Assembly (NCBI RefSeq): GCF_963169125.1
Contig: NC_084802.1
Span: 12,896,896-12,960,895, forward strand
From: Humulus lupulus
Taxonomy: Eukaryota > Streptophyta > Magnoliopsida > Rosales > Cannabaceae
Direction: 5' to 3'
DNA length: 64,000 nucleotides
Positions within the stretch are counted from its first letter, which is position 1. Every line of letters starts with the position of its first letter. The position numbers were made by a program, and so were the translations under genes. Shown here piece by piece: positions 35,090 through 46,289 of the stretch. The notes under the pieces were generated by a model. The model was given only the letters and a program-made list of their open reading frames with translations. It searched no databases and was not told the origin of the DNA.

Positions 35090-35720
35090 GAGTGCTCGTG
35101 GTTAGGGTGAGACCCCAATGGATACATGGGATATCCTTACGGTGTAGACTGAGATCCCAGGCTTTGGTAACGCTTCAGGGACGTCATGGCTGTGTATGTG
35201 TTTAAATCTTATGGATTGTCTGATTAGATATGAGTTATCTGTTATAGTGATTATATGATATGCATATGTTATGTGTTGTATGAGTTTTCTTGCTGGGCTT
35301 CGGCTCACGGGTGCTCTGTGTTGCAGGTAAGGGCAAAGAGAAAGTCAACCAGCCATGAGTACGGAGAGCGTGGGGGCGGCGCGTACATGTTTGGCCTGCC
35401 CGACTGCTTTGGTTGGGGGCATTTTGAGAAATGGCTGTATTAAACTATGTTTTTGATAATTAGTCATCTGTAAACCTGTTTTGAATTGTAAATATTTTAC
35501 AAATCTCATTTTGGGATCCCGAATGTTAAACTCTTAAACTTTTAACTAAATAGAGTACTTTTAAAGATTATAGCCTAGATTCCTATTTAATCACAATTTT
35601 ATTATTAAAACCTCGTCTAGCGAGCTAATTGCACATTTTAAACCCACTTAGTAACGACTCTAAGGTGGTAGGGCGTTACAAGTTACCTGATTTCCTTAGG
35701 GCTTATTTATCTGTATAAAT

Positions 35721-36834
35721 TGTTAGAGAATATATTTTTTATACTCAATGGAAATATAGAAAAACCAAAATACAACTCTATGCAAAAATACAATAAACAA
35801 GATAATATTGATTAAAGAAATATTACAACTCAATTGCTCAAAATACAAGTAAATAGAAATAATTGAAAGAAGAGAATTATAAGAACTAAAACTCTAAAAT
35901 AAAAGATACCAATAAATATGTAAATAGAAATAGAAGAAGAGGATTACAAACTCAATTCAATAATAATACAAGAAGAACAACATAATGAAAAGATCAATGA
36001 AAAAACAAACTCTCACACAACCAAAGTGTAGAGTAGTGGGGATCACCAACTTGAACAATGTTCAAAACCTTTGTCTAAAAGCTTATTTCCCCCTAACTCA
36101 AGCACCAAGGGATCTCTCTAGGAAATAGCTCTCTGGAATAATCAAGCCTCTATAGTGTATTTTCTAGCCAAGTGCTTTGTGGATGGAAAATGGTGTGTCT
36201 TACAAGTGAGCATTAGGCTCCTATTTATAGAGTTTTTGAGATACTCTTTGAATTTCAAATAAATTCCACCAACCCCCATGGCTATTACCAATGATTAATT
36301 GGATGTTTATGGAATTAAAATAGAGATTTGAGAGTTACTTGGCTGTTGGAAACGTTCAAAATTGGATAAAACCGAAGTTTGGAAAATGCTGTCAGCCACT
36401 TGGGCTGCGGCCTGAAAAACATGGGCCGTGGCCCACGATGTTTTCTGCCTCTTGGGCCGCGGACTGAAAAACTCAGGCCGCGGCCCAAGGCGTTTTTTCA
36501 GCAACTTATTTTCCAAATTTGCCAAAACGTTCCAACTTCATTCCCACTTGATTTTGTAACTTCCATACATATTATGGGAGTTAAAATCACATCTCTAATA
36601 GCCATATTTCATATATGGTTTTATGAAATTCAAATCAAAATGTGTAATATCAAATCTACACATTATTGGGTAATATTTGTAACTCCAAAATATGTCACAT
36701 TTGGGCACATACATGTGTCCAATTTTGTGACTCTCAATAATATGTTACAAGGTGTGACAAATCACATTTGTGTGACAAATCACATTATGTCACATTATTT
36801 AATCTAACATTATATTATTTAAAATAATATAACA
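35721..36834 (-). mobile_element. Copia-like solo LTR, copy 2
   Basis: It starts TGTTAGAGAATA and ends AATATAACA, with TAAAT on both sides (35716-35720 and 36835-36839). Same family as 15158-16187. CCGCGG-type motifs lie at 36405-36490. Confidence 0.9.
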
Positions 36835-36963
36835 TAAATATGGGTCTTTCCCCCATTGAAATAACAGATACAAAAGTTTCACTCTCTCTTTACATCTCTC
36901 TCTCTATTACTCTGTCTATTTATTTATATTTTATATTTTAGTATTCTTAATAGTTTTATAACA

Positions 36964-39220
36964 CGTTATCAACACGACTCTCTAACTATCATTATTTGTA
37001 GGTTCAAATTTTTATCATGAATCTCTAGTCATAATCATTCGTTGAATCTGAACTAGATGATTCAATCTTCAACCACCGTCTTGTGTTGATAACAAAATTC
37101 ATTATCAAGCCTCTAGTCATCATAGTTTATTGAGGTAAGAAATATTTTATTGCGAATGTATGTTTATATGATTACCATACTATATATATTGATCATAAAA
37201 AAAAAATATGAGTTGTTATTTTACTATTGTCATAGTATTAGATGGTTTAATGTCTTGTTATCGTAATTATGATTATATTCATATGTATGTGTTCTTACTA
37301 TCTCATATATTTAATATTGATTTCTCTATAATATTTATTTTATAGTTATTTACAGATGATTACATTAGAATTTGTAAAGTTCCATGTTGATGGCATATTG
37401 AAGAAAAAAATTATAGATCCTTGAGATAAGGTCTTCCATATATCCTGAAGATTATACAAAAGTGATATTATTCATTAAGATATATAAAAGAAACATAATA
37501 GCTAAAGAGTTGTGATATTTTAGCAAAATTTCCTGAAGTGAATACTTCACATATTTGTCAATTATATGAAATTTATGAACACAATTAAAAAATATTGAAA
37601 TGTATTATGATTGATGCAGTTGGTGACTGATTTTTTCAAGTCCCAAAAGTTAAGAAAATTGCATCAAAGCATTAAAATATGAAATAATGATAAACAAGAT
37701 TGAAAAACAAATATGAAGAGAATAAACTAATTCATGTGTAATTACCTTTGATATTGACTTGGATGTGTGTTTATTGTACAATAAAGAAGTTAACATGTAT
37801 ATCAATTTTGTTGTACATTTAAATATTATTCCCTGAAGAGAATGATAGAAAGTAAATTTCATTTTAAAGAGTATTGATATTATTAGTCATGTTATTATAT
37901 ATGCAATATTTCTTGCCAGAAGCAAGTATGGTCTTTTCCATGTTATTCCTTGAAGTGAATAATTCATTACTTTTGTCAATTATTCATTGTACATTCCTAG
38001 AAGTGAATATCTAATTATTAGTATTATAGTGAACTTTGTCATTGATCAAAATGTAATTTATAATTACATTCCTCAAAGTGTTATAGAGTCGCAAAGATTA
38101 TTTGAAAAAGTTCTTGATGAAACCTTAACACAATATATTGCTAGTTAAAATTAAACATATTTTATGTACTAGTTGTACAATTTCTACATAATTTTGAATG
38201 TGGCAAAAATAAATGACTTATAATATGTACCAGTTATACATTTAATTATATAATATATCAAGTTATAAGAACAAGGAATGATTTATTTCATTAATAAAAT
38301 TTGACCACTTGTTGGAAAGAAATGAGAAAGAAAAATAAGTGATATATTCATATTATGATTATATCTATTTGGCTACAACAAACATGATTATTATCATTCT
38401 GTATTAACTTGAATGAATGATAAGTTTATATTTGAAAAATAATTGTGCTTTTAAGCAAGCTCACCATTGGATAAATATAATATTGTTGAACATAATATAT
38501 TACAAAAGTCAAATGGAGAAATCTGATTCTTGAAGAATCAATGCAATTATATATTTTGAAGGATATTGAAATTATTTCATTCTCTAGTATATAAACAAAA
38601 ATGAGATTTTTATAGCGGTTATGTATATGTTTAAAATTTTAGTGAAATACAAAGTATAGTGAACTTGAAGTTCATTAATTGAATGATAAATCATATGCAA
38701 TGAAATGTATAAATTTCCCTAAATTTAAATGAAGAACCAGAAGGTTCTTTTTATTATTAATTCTTATATGATGTTCAACAAAATATGTATATATATTTTG
38801 CATATGGGAAGTGAAAATAAATTTGAATATCTTGTATTTTTAAAAGAAATATGTATATATATATATATATTTCAACTAGTTTTCACATGTTATGTTTATA
38901 AATATTTTAACTTGTCCAATTTTATTATTAATTTTTTTTACTTCATATATATCATTTATAAAAGTGCCACTCATTTCTCAAAATTTTCATAATTATTTAT
39001 AAGTTGAAATTATATTTCTTCTGAAAATTATTTTGCTATATAGTTATATTTTTGTTTTTCCAAGATGTATGAAAAAAATATATTATTTTGATAATGAGTA
39101 TTTAATTATAATCACTTTGCATTTTTGAATCATTGTTGGATTTTTATTGCATAATTTCTTATCGATGTGATAAGGTCATATGATCATGAACTTACAAGAA
39201 TTATAAGTTTGTATATTTTC
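36964..39220 (+). mobile_element. Internal region of the old copia relic, part 1
   Basis: AT-rich sequence downstream of the copia LTR, where leader and gag would be expected. Phrases of the type CCTGAAGTGAATA recur (37530, 37830, 37945, 38005). No frame can be followed. It is assigned by position between recognisable parts. Confidence 0.45.
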
Positions 39221-39975
39221 TGTTGACGCGGTTCTTCGCCAACAGGTAATTAAGAAAATAAGAGGAAGAGATTAGTGCTTAACAATGAACCGAAATAAGA
39301 TGAATGATCTTTAAGTGGACTGATGACACAATTACGTTTTTTAGGTGGTTCAAAGGTTAAAATCCTTCTACTCCACTAGCCAATATTATTGCTATATGCC
39401 TGATATTCTTTACAGGGTATTTCCTTACACAATAAAATCCAACCCCTTGCAACTCCCAGGGTCTCCATATTTATAGGAGAGGACACCTGGGAGTTGGTAA
39501 GGGGGGTCATCCCGTGACCTTCTTACCTATCATGTCACTTCTGTGACATTCATGATTAATTCCTAAAACCTGACACATGAAGTGTGGTCTAATCAATAGG
39601 TAAGGGGGATATTGGGCCGCACGGCCCAACCCAGTCGTGGGTGCCTGAATACGCACGTTCATGCTGCGTGTCCGAGAAGTCAGGGATATATCAGACACGT
39701 GATGTTTGATATATGCACGTTTACCTTGTGTGGTTGACTTTATAAAAGGTCATAGCCTCCAACTCCAGCTCGTACCACGAGTTGGATGCCTCCTCGACCT
39801 GCGGCCTTCACAGTCCTGACTTGGTCCTTAAGTAATCTTGGTGAGCCTTTGGATACCCCGAGCTAACGAGGTAGGACCTGACGACAACAACTCCGGTCAT
39901 GGGGGATCCACGTGGCTGATATAATTAGGCCATATCTCAGCTCGCTAATAGCCCGTTGGAAAATTAGGGCGTACA
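39221..39975 (-). repeat. Tat element 3' LTR
   Basis: 755 bp, TGTTGACGCGG ... AGGGCGTACA. By eye it differs from the partner LTR at roughly 25-30 positions, about 3-4 percent, mostly transitions. A TATA-like TCCTATAAATATGG reads on the minus strand near 39467-39480. Confidence 0.93.
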
Positions 39976-39996
39976 TTTGCCCCCCAAGCCCCTGCT
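39976..39996 (-). other. Polypurine tract of the Tat element
   Basis: On the minus strand it reads GGGGCTTGGGGGGCAAA right up to the 3' LTR. Typical primer for plus-strand synthesis. Confidence 0.85.
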
Positions 39997-40989
39997 CGTG
40001 GTACACGACGTCGTGTAGGGCCACAGTAGGGGCTTTTAGGCTTCTCCATGGACTCTCCATATTCCACCTTTTACGCAGGCGCCGAATACGTGGAACATCG
40101 TGGTTGGTGACGGTACCGCATTAAATGGCCTAGCCTATATTTAGCCGTCGTTTCGCCTTTCGAGTGGAGAGCCTCGGATTCCACATCAGGGCAATCCAAC
40201 GGCCCTCCTCACGTGGCCTTTCATGTATATAAAAGGGGTGGCCACCTTACGCATGGGCCACCCGTTCATTTGAAAATTTTCTGAATTTTCCTTCTTCTTC
40301 TCCCTTCTCACCCTCAAGAAACCCTTTTTTTCTTCCGGTTACCGTTCTCAGCGTTCCAGAAGTTCAGGTGCAAGGACTCCCTTGAGGCTTTGGAATCAGC
40401 CACTCTGACGAGGCCCCAACCCAGACGACCCCTTCATCCCTTCCTCAACCAAAATACTCCGTAAGTCTCCTGACTGTGCATATTTTGAATTTCTTTTTCA
40501 CTGTAGCCTAGGTAAATAGTTCCTGTAGCTTCATGCAAGATTTTGTTGGTTTTTTGTGGGTATGAAGGGTGTAGGTTTTTACTTTAGGGCATCGATTGTA
40601 GAAGAAAACCATTAAGGAGCATGGCTTTTAGGGTGCATTTTCTGGGGAATTCTTCTAGGTAGGATTTTCGGTATGCTTGTTTAAAATATCCAGTACTTTG
40701 GGTGCAAAACCGGGTAGCTTAGGGGACACGCTTCACAGGCGGTTTTGCACCTCTTGCCTACTGAAACTTTCCTTCCAAGGCAAATTTTTATCCTGACCCT
40801 CCTGACACACGAATTCCGAGTAATCGGGGATCTGTTGGGAGCACAGGCGCGTGTTCATAGAACCGCGTGGTCTTATTCTCCACGGGCTGAGATTACCTCA
40901 GCTCGTGGAAAGGAAACACCTCTTTTGATTCTCCCTTATGCTTAAGTCGCCTTTTTTGAAATTTCTTCTTTTGTTCGCTAGGCGACCAG
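39997..40989 (+). other. Upstream region of the antisense gene
   Basis: It holds a TATA box, TATATAAAAGG (40225-40235), in promoter-like sequence with CACGTGG, then a pyrimidine-rich leader (40280-40330). A GT-AG intron may lie in the leader (GT near 40461, AG near 40980). It looks like a genuine promoter for the antisense gene. Confidence 0.5.
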
Positions 40990-43648
40990 ATGGGACCCAA
41001 GAAGAACGCTCCTAAGAGGATCACAGGTAGCTCGTCCTCCTAAAAATCCAAAGGAAAAGAGGTGATGATAGACTCCCCAATCCCTGTCTTCGGGTCGCCC
41101 GTGGAGCAGGAGCTCGAGGTGGTGCCCGATGCTTTCTTCGAGGCCAAGAGGATCGTCTCGAAGATCACTGACCAGGGGAAAGTGAATAAGATATTCCTTT
41201 CCCACAACATCGAATTGGGGAGGGGCGCTCTGATCGCCCGACCTCCCGCAGAGGGTGAGCGGAGCTGCGTGCCGCTCGACGAGGAGTTCGCGGCCTGGAG
41301 TGACGAGCACTTCAAGGCTGGGGCTTTCCTCCCGCTGGACCAATAATTCGCCGACTTCCTCAACTACGTGAGGTTGGCTCCTTTCCAGCTCCCCCCTAAC
41401 TCCTATCGTTTGTTGGCGGGGTTGAGATATCTGTTCTTGAAACAGGAGTGGGAGGTCCCCACTCCGACAAATATCCTATATTTTTTCTGCCTCAAGGCCA
41501 GCCCGGAGCAGCGGGGGTGAGGCGACAGGTTCTATTACTTTACCCAGTTTCCAAATACGGCTGCGGTCATCGAGCTGCCCAGCCACCCCAACGACTTCAA
41601 AGACCAGTTCTTTATGTCCAAGGGGTTTCGCAACTACGACCTGCACTACTTCAACCGCCCTTGTAAGTACCTTTCATCCTTAGCTCGTAAGTTAAGTATT
41701 GGTTAGCTCCCCCTTTATACGTTCCTGACTTAGAATAACTCTGCAGCCATTTTCGCAAGGACAGACAAGTCTGTGATCCTCGGGAGTCAGTACGAGACAC
41801 TGGCGGGTTTGCCCCCCAGTGAAAAGGACTATCGCCAGCTCGTGATAGACGAGACAATGCTGGCATGCAAGCTGATCTCTCCAGGCCATACTTTGAACCT
41901 GAGGAGACCCCGGGTGCCTCCCCCAGCTTGCGAGATGAGGTCCATCCCCAAGGAGGAGGCCGCGGGGGATGAGGATGAGGAGGACGAAGAGGACGAGGTG
42001 CCCCTCGTGAGGAGGAAGCGGGCGCTGGAGGTCGCCCAAAGAACGGACGAGGAGAGGATCCGGTTGGGAGCAACTGCAGACCCTCGGCTAGCTAGGTTTA
42101 ATCCCAACCAGCCCGTCCAGCGCCACTGAAGCGACCCTGACCTTGACATAACCCTGCTTCATTGTGACGACCGGCTCGTGCTAGATTACGAAAGTAGCCG
42201 CCCTAGGGGTACTGTAGTCGTAGACAACACCTTAGCCTTTAGGTCGGCCTTATTTGAGGAGTATGGGACCAACCTTCGGTCATGGCCATCACTCAGGGAG
42301 GGTACCGTAGCTCGAGGTCTTAGGCAGTATGTAGAAGAGTCTAGTCCTGAGCCAAATTCGGACCCAGAGCCCGAGCCAGCTCGCGTAATCATTGACTTAG
42401 ATTCCCTAGCAGAAGCTCCGGGGCCGATGGTCGTGACCATAGATTCCTCTCCTAGCTTGGGGGGTAGGATCCCTTACGATATATGTTTTTGGATTTTGTT
42501 CTCCTTATCTTTGTTGTTTTTTCATAAATGCTAACTTGTGTACTAATACTGTCTTTGTTTTGCCAGAGGAGATGTCTCAGCCCGGGAACAAAGATTTGCG
42601 GGCTAAGTTCGCCGGAGGGAGCTCCTCCGCTGGGGCTTTCGGGCCCATGGTGAAGAAGCTCCGGATGGCAAATAAAGTCGTCGGGACATCATCCAAATCC
42701 CCTGGAAAGGGGAAAGACCAGGGCCCGGTTGCCCTGGCCAAGGTACCTCCTCCTTCGCCAGTGGAGAAGATGCCCCCGCCCCCTCCACGAGTTCCGTCCC
42801 CTGCTCGGGACATGGAGGCGGAGGCCGGGACTCTGATGGCCATAGTGCCAGATGTGCGCATCCTCGTGGATCCCCAGGCCTTGGAGAAGATTCCGGACGT
42901 CTTCTAGGGGACGGTGTATGAGACGGCGAGCTACGCCGTCGACCTCTTCTACCGCGCGACCGAGAGAGACCTGCGAGCCATCGAAACAAGGAGCCCGGAG
43001 CATGTAATGGATTCTTCAATGGGAATGGCCCTAACGGCAAGCTGACTTTACCCTTTTATAATCTTTGATTACCATGCCTTGCCCTGTTTCTCTTTTCTTT
43101 CTAAGGCAGTTGCCTCTTTGTTTTTGTAGAGTGTCTTGGCCCTCCACCGGAGCATATCCAGGTCTAGGGCTCGGCTCGAGGATATGAGGGGCGAGCATCA
43201 GACGGTTTTGGCCGCCCATCAAACTGCCTTGGGCGCTCTGTAGACAGCCCAACAGAAGGAGAAAGAAGCCAAGGATGCTTTGGCGGCCGCGCAGGCCGAG
43301 CTGGATGAAGCCCGTCCTAAGCTTCAAGAGGCCGAGGCCACCAAGACCACCCTTGCTGCCGCGCTGGTCGAGTTAGACTCTGCGAAGACTGGGGCCGAGG
43401 AGGCTAAGGCCGCCTTGGAAACGGAGAAGGCAGCTTCCAGCTCCGCCATGGAGGACATGCTCTACCACTGTTGGGTCTATAACTTGGACGGCGACTTCTC
43501 CTTCTTAGGAGCGGACTGGGAGGTCTTCCAGGAAGGGTTCAAAGCTCGCCTCAAGCAAGAGGCACCTTCTGAGACCGGGGAGGTATCCGCAGTGGCTGAG
43601 CAGGAGGGCGAGACAGTGACCTCCACGGGGCAGCCCGGTGGAGCCTAG
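40990..43648 (+). pseudogene. Tat antisense gene with Transposase_28-like domain
   Basis: This gene runs opposite to gag-pol. From the ATG at 40990 the frame runs to 41662, then GT-AG introns at 41663-41746 and 42464-42566, and a last exon from 43130 to the stop at 43646-43648. The first exon has the plant gypsy-type domain called Transposase_28 (FADFLNYVRLAPFQLPPNSY, LFLKQEWEVPT). The middle is acidic (DEDEEDEEDEV), then proline-rich. The end is an alanine-rich coiled coil (43255-43440). In-frame stops (41041, 41344, about 41518, 42127, 42905, 43242) make it a pseudogene. Function is unknown for the family; despite the domain name no transposase activity is shown. Confidence 0.82.
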
Positions 43649-43800
43649 GGCCTTTCTTTTTCGCACCCACTCATTTATTATTATCATTTTTTTTTTGTAA
43701 CTTTGCATGAGGTTTTTCCACCTCGAGACAATTGGTTTTATCAATTTTTACTTTTAATTGGTTTATCTCCTTTTGCCTCTACGCATTTTGGTCATTGCTT

Positions 43801-44390
43801 TGAAAAACTTAGTTCGTGTTAATTCTTGACTAATATTTTGTGCTTTTTAAGAAAAACACTGATTAATCAATTTGAATTAACTTCTAAGCTTTATGACCTG
43901 GTTATGTCCAGGACCTTAGTTTGAAAACTTAGTTCGCGTTAATTTTTATCAATATCTCGTGCTTTTTAAGAAAAAACAACGATCAATCAATTTGAATTAA
44001 CTTCTAAGTTTTATGACCTGGTTATGTCTAGGACCTTAGTTTGAAAACTTAGTTCGCGTTAATTTTTATCAATATCTCGTGCTTTTTAAGAAAAACAACG
44101 ATCAATCAATTTGAATTAACTTCTAAGTTTTATGACCTGGTTATGTCCAGGACCTTAGTTTGAAAACTTAGTTCGCGTTAATTTTTATCAATATCTCGTG
44201 CTTTTTAAGAAAAACAACGATCAATCAATTTGAATTAACTTCTAAGTTTTATGACCTGGTTATATCTAGGGTAGAGCTTAGTTCGTGTTAATCCTTTATC
44301 AATATCTCGTGTTTTTAAAGAAAAACAACGATCAATTGATTTGAATTAACTTCTAAGCCTTTAAGGCAACCTGGTTATATCCAGGCACCA
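43801..44390. repeat. 120-bp tandem repeat, about five copies, in the Tat 3' region
   Basis: Units begin near 43801, 43922, 44042, 44162 and 44272 with AAACTTAGTTCGYGTTAATT and contain CAATTTGAATTAACTTCTAA and ATGACCTGGTTATGTC. The middle copies are almost identical, the outer ones diverged. The array lies between the ends of pol and the antisense gene. Confidence 0.92.
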
Positions 44391-44532
44391 TATGCCCCCC
44401 AAGTAACTAGGAAAAGGTCTTTCGTGGTTACTTTAGATTACACTTGCAAATATATTCAATCATGAACGAAAAGTTAATTCTCATTGCTCAATACATAAAA
44501 AATGGCCTTTCTAAGTAAGCCTTACAAGGGTG

Positions 44533-46127
44533 TTACTGATAATACTTTTTCAAGTGGGTGGCGTTCCAAGCCCGTGGGACCGTTTCTCCACTAAGCCGGG
44601 CTAGCTTGTAGGTTCCTTCCTTTATGACCTCGACAATTTGATAAGGTCCTTCCCAGTTTGGTCCCAGTACTCCGTCTTTGGGATCCTTGCTGGCTAGGAA
44701 AACTCTCCTGAGGACCAGGTCGCCAATGCTAAAAGCGTGTTTTCGAACCTTTGAGTTGAAATAATGCGTAATTTTTTGTTGGTAATGCGCGAGTTGGAGC
44801 TGTGACTCTTCTCGCCTTTCATCAATTAGGTCAAGGGAAGCGCAAAGTAGTTCGTGGTTGCGGTCCTGGTCATATGTCTGGACTCTATGAGAATATACTT
44901 TTAACTCAACAGGAAGGACTGCCTCGCTCCCAAAAGCTAGGGAGAAAGGAGTATGACCCGTAGAGGTCTGATGCGAGGTCCGGTATGCCCACAGAACCTG
45001 GGGGAGCTGCTCTGGCCAGACCCCCTTGGCTTCGTCTAGTCTCTTCTTAAGGCTCACCTTTAGGGTCTTATTGACAGCCTCGACCTGGCCGTTCGCCTAA
45101 GGATAGGCCACAGAGGAGAAACTTTTCATGATGCCGTACCTTTCACAAAATTCGGTGAAGAGGTCGCTTTCGAACTGAGTCCCGTTGTCGGAAACGATTT
45201 TCTTCGGCAGCCCGAATTGGTAGATAATGCTCTTGACTACGAAGTCGAGGACTTTCTTGGATGTGATTGTTGCCAAAGGCTCTGCCTCAGCCCACTTTGT
45301 GAAGTAGTCGATAGCCACCACGGCGTAGCGGACCCCGCCCTTTCCAGTAGGGAGGGTGCCAACCAAGTCGATTCCCCACACTTCAAATGGCCATGGGGAG
45401 GAGATCATCGTCAGCTCGACGGGGGGAGCTCGGGCAACTGTGGCGAATCGCTGGCACTTGTCGCACTTCTTGACATACGAGATCGAGTCCTTTGACAGAG
45501 TGGACCAGTAATACCCTTGCCTTAGAACTTTTAGGGCCAGGCTTTGCCCCCCAGCGTGATCCCCGCAAAAACCTTCGTGCACTTCCCGCAGGATGGCCTT
45601 TGCTTCGCCCGGCAGAACACATCGTAGGAGAGGTAGGGAGTGCCCTCGTCGATATAGCACCCCGTCTACCATCGTATACCTTGGGGCCTGGTACAGTGCC
45701 CGCCGCGCATCATTACGCCCTTCAGGTAGCTTCCCCTCGGTGAGGTACTCGAGGATGAGAGTCATCCAGGTCGGTCTGGCGTCAATCATCTCGACCTCCG
45801 CCCCGACCTCTTCTATACTTGGTTTTTCCAGGAACTCCACCGGTACTAACCCCAGTGTCTCCGTCTCCCTGGAGGTAGCGAGCTTGGCGAGGGCGTCTGC
45901 GTTGGCGTTCTGCTCGTTAGGTATCTGCTCGATTGAGCCTCGCCCAAACGTGGACAGTTCGACTTTTACCTTTGCCAGGTAAGCAGCCATCTTGGTTCCT
46001 CGTGCTTGATATTCGCCTAACACCTGGTTTACCATGAGCTGGGAGTCACTGAAGCACTGAACAGAGCTCGCCTTCAGCTCCTGGGCTATTCTTAGCCCGG
46101 CCAGCAAAGCTTCGTATTCGGCCTCCC
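44533..46127 (-). pseudogene. Tat pol: RNase H and integrase, 5'-truncated
   Basis: On the minus strand it starts within RNase H (EAEYEALLAGLRIA, DSQLMVNQVLGEY). It continues to the zinc finger (HEGFCGDHAGG ... KKCDKCQRFA) and the integrase core (WGIDLVG, VSDNGTQFESD, conserved E in the next block), and ends with a GPYQIVEVIKEG-type C-terminal fold and the stop at 44533. One TAG near 45095 replaces a codon in YPxANGQVEAVNK. Otherwise the frame is open for over 500 codons. Reverse transcriptase and protease are gone at the junction near 46127. Confidence 0.92.
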
Positions 46128-46289
46128 TAATACAATGTGCAGGTAAAGCATTTACATTCTATTTAAGCAGCTATGCACATAACTACAAAAATAGTTACCA
46201 TTCCATGAGTGAAGCTATCTTCAGTGATGAGTGTACATGCCCAGCTTGTCTTCGGGAACCATAAGCCTTGGCTCGCTCTGATACCAAGT
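46128..46289 (-). mobile_element. Chromovirus leader with tRNA-Met primer-binding site
   Basis: On the minus strand the LTR end GGCGTTACA is followed by ACTTGGTATCAGAGCGAGCC; GCTCTGATACCA at 46275-46286 is the initiator tRNA-Met site. About 150 bases of leader then join the Tat RNase H directly. Confidence 0.85.

Larger units (their letters stand above)
31079..35680 (+). mobile_element. Solo chromovirus LTR, itself interrupted
   Basis: It starts TGTAACACCCCAATC and ends GGGCGTTACA, with AGTTA on both sides (31074-31078 and 35681-35685). The LTR at 32848-35089 is inserted in it in the opposite orientation. Its own sequence is 31079-32847 plus 35090-35680, about 2.36 kb. The GC block is at 32290-32380 and the conserved core at about 35284. 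It is diverged from the 26903 copy, so it is an older or different subfamily. Confidence 0.9.
30974..36963 (+). mobile_element. 5' LTR of an old copia element, split by three nested solo LTRs
   Basis: The LTR starts TGTTATAAATATT (30974) and ends TTTTATAACA (36963). Its true sequence is only the pieces 30974-31078, 35686-35720 and 36840-36963, about 264 bp once the later insertions and duplicated target sites are removed. The TATA box TATAAATATGG is itself cut by the insertion at 35721. CGTTATCAACACGACTCT follows at 36964, in primer-binding-site position, as in a known group of plant copia elements. Confidence 0.75.

Noticed and set aside
39507..39698. 63-residue minus-strand frame, also at 49774-49965
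   Set aside because: It appears twice because it lies in the two Tat LTRs; no evidence that LTR sequence codes for protein.
43801..44390. CRISPR-like array
   Set aside because: Repeats are directly abutting 120-bp units without unique spacers, in a plant retrotransposon.
45217..45982. Plus-strand frames opposite the Tat integrase
   Set aside because: They are shadows of the conserved minus-strand pol frame.
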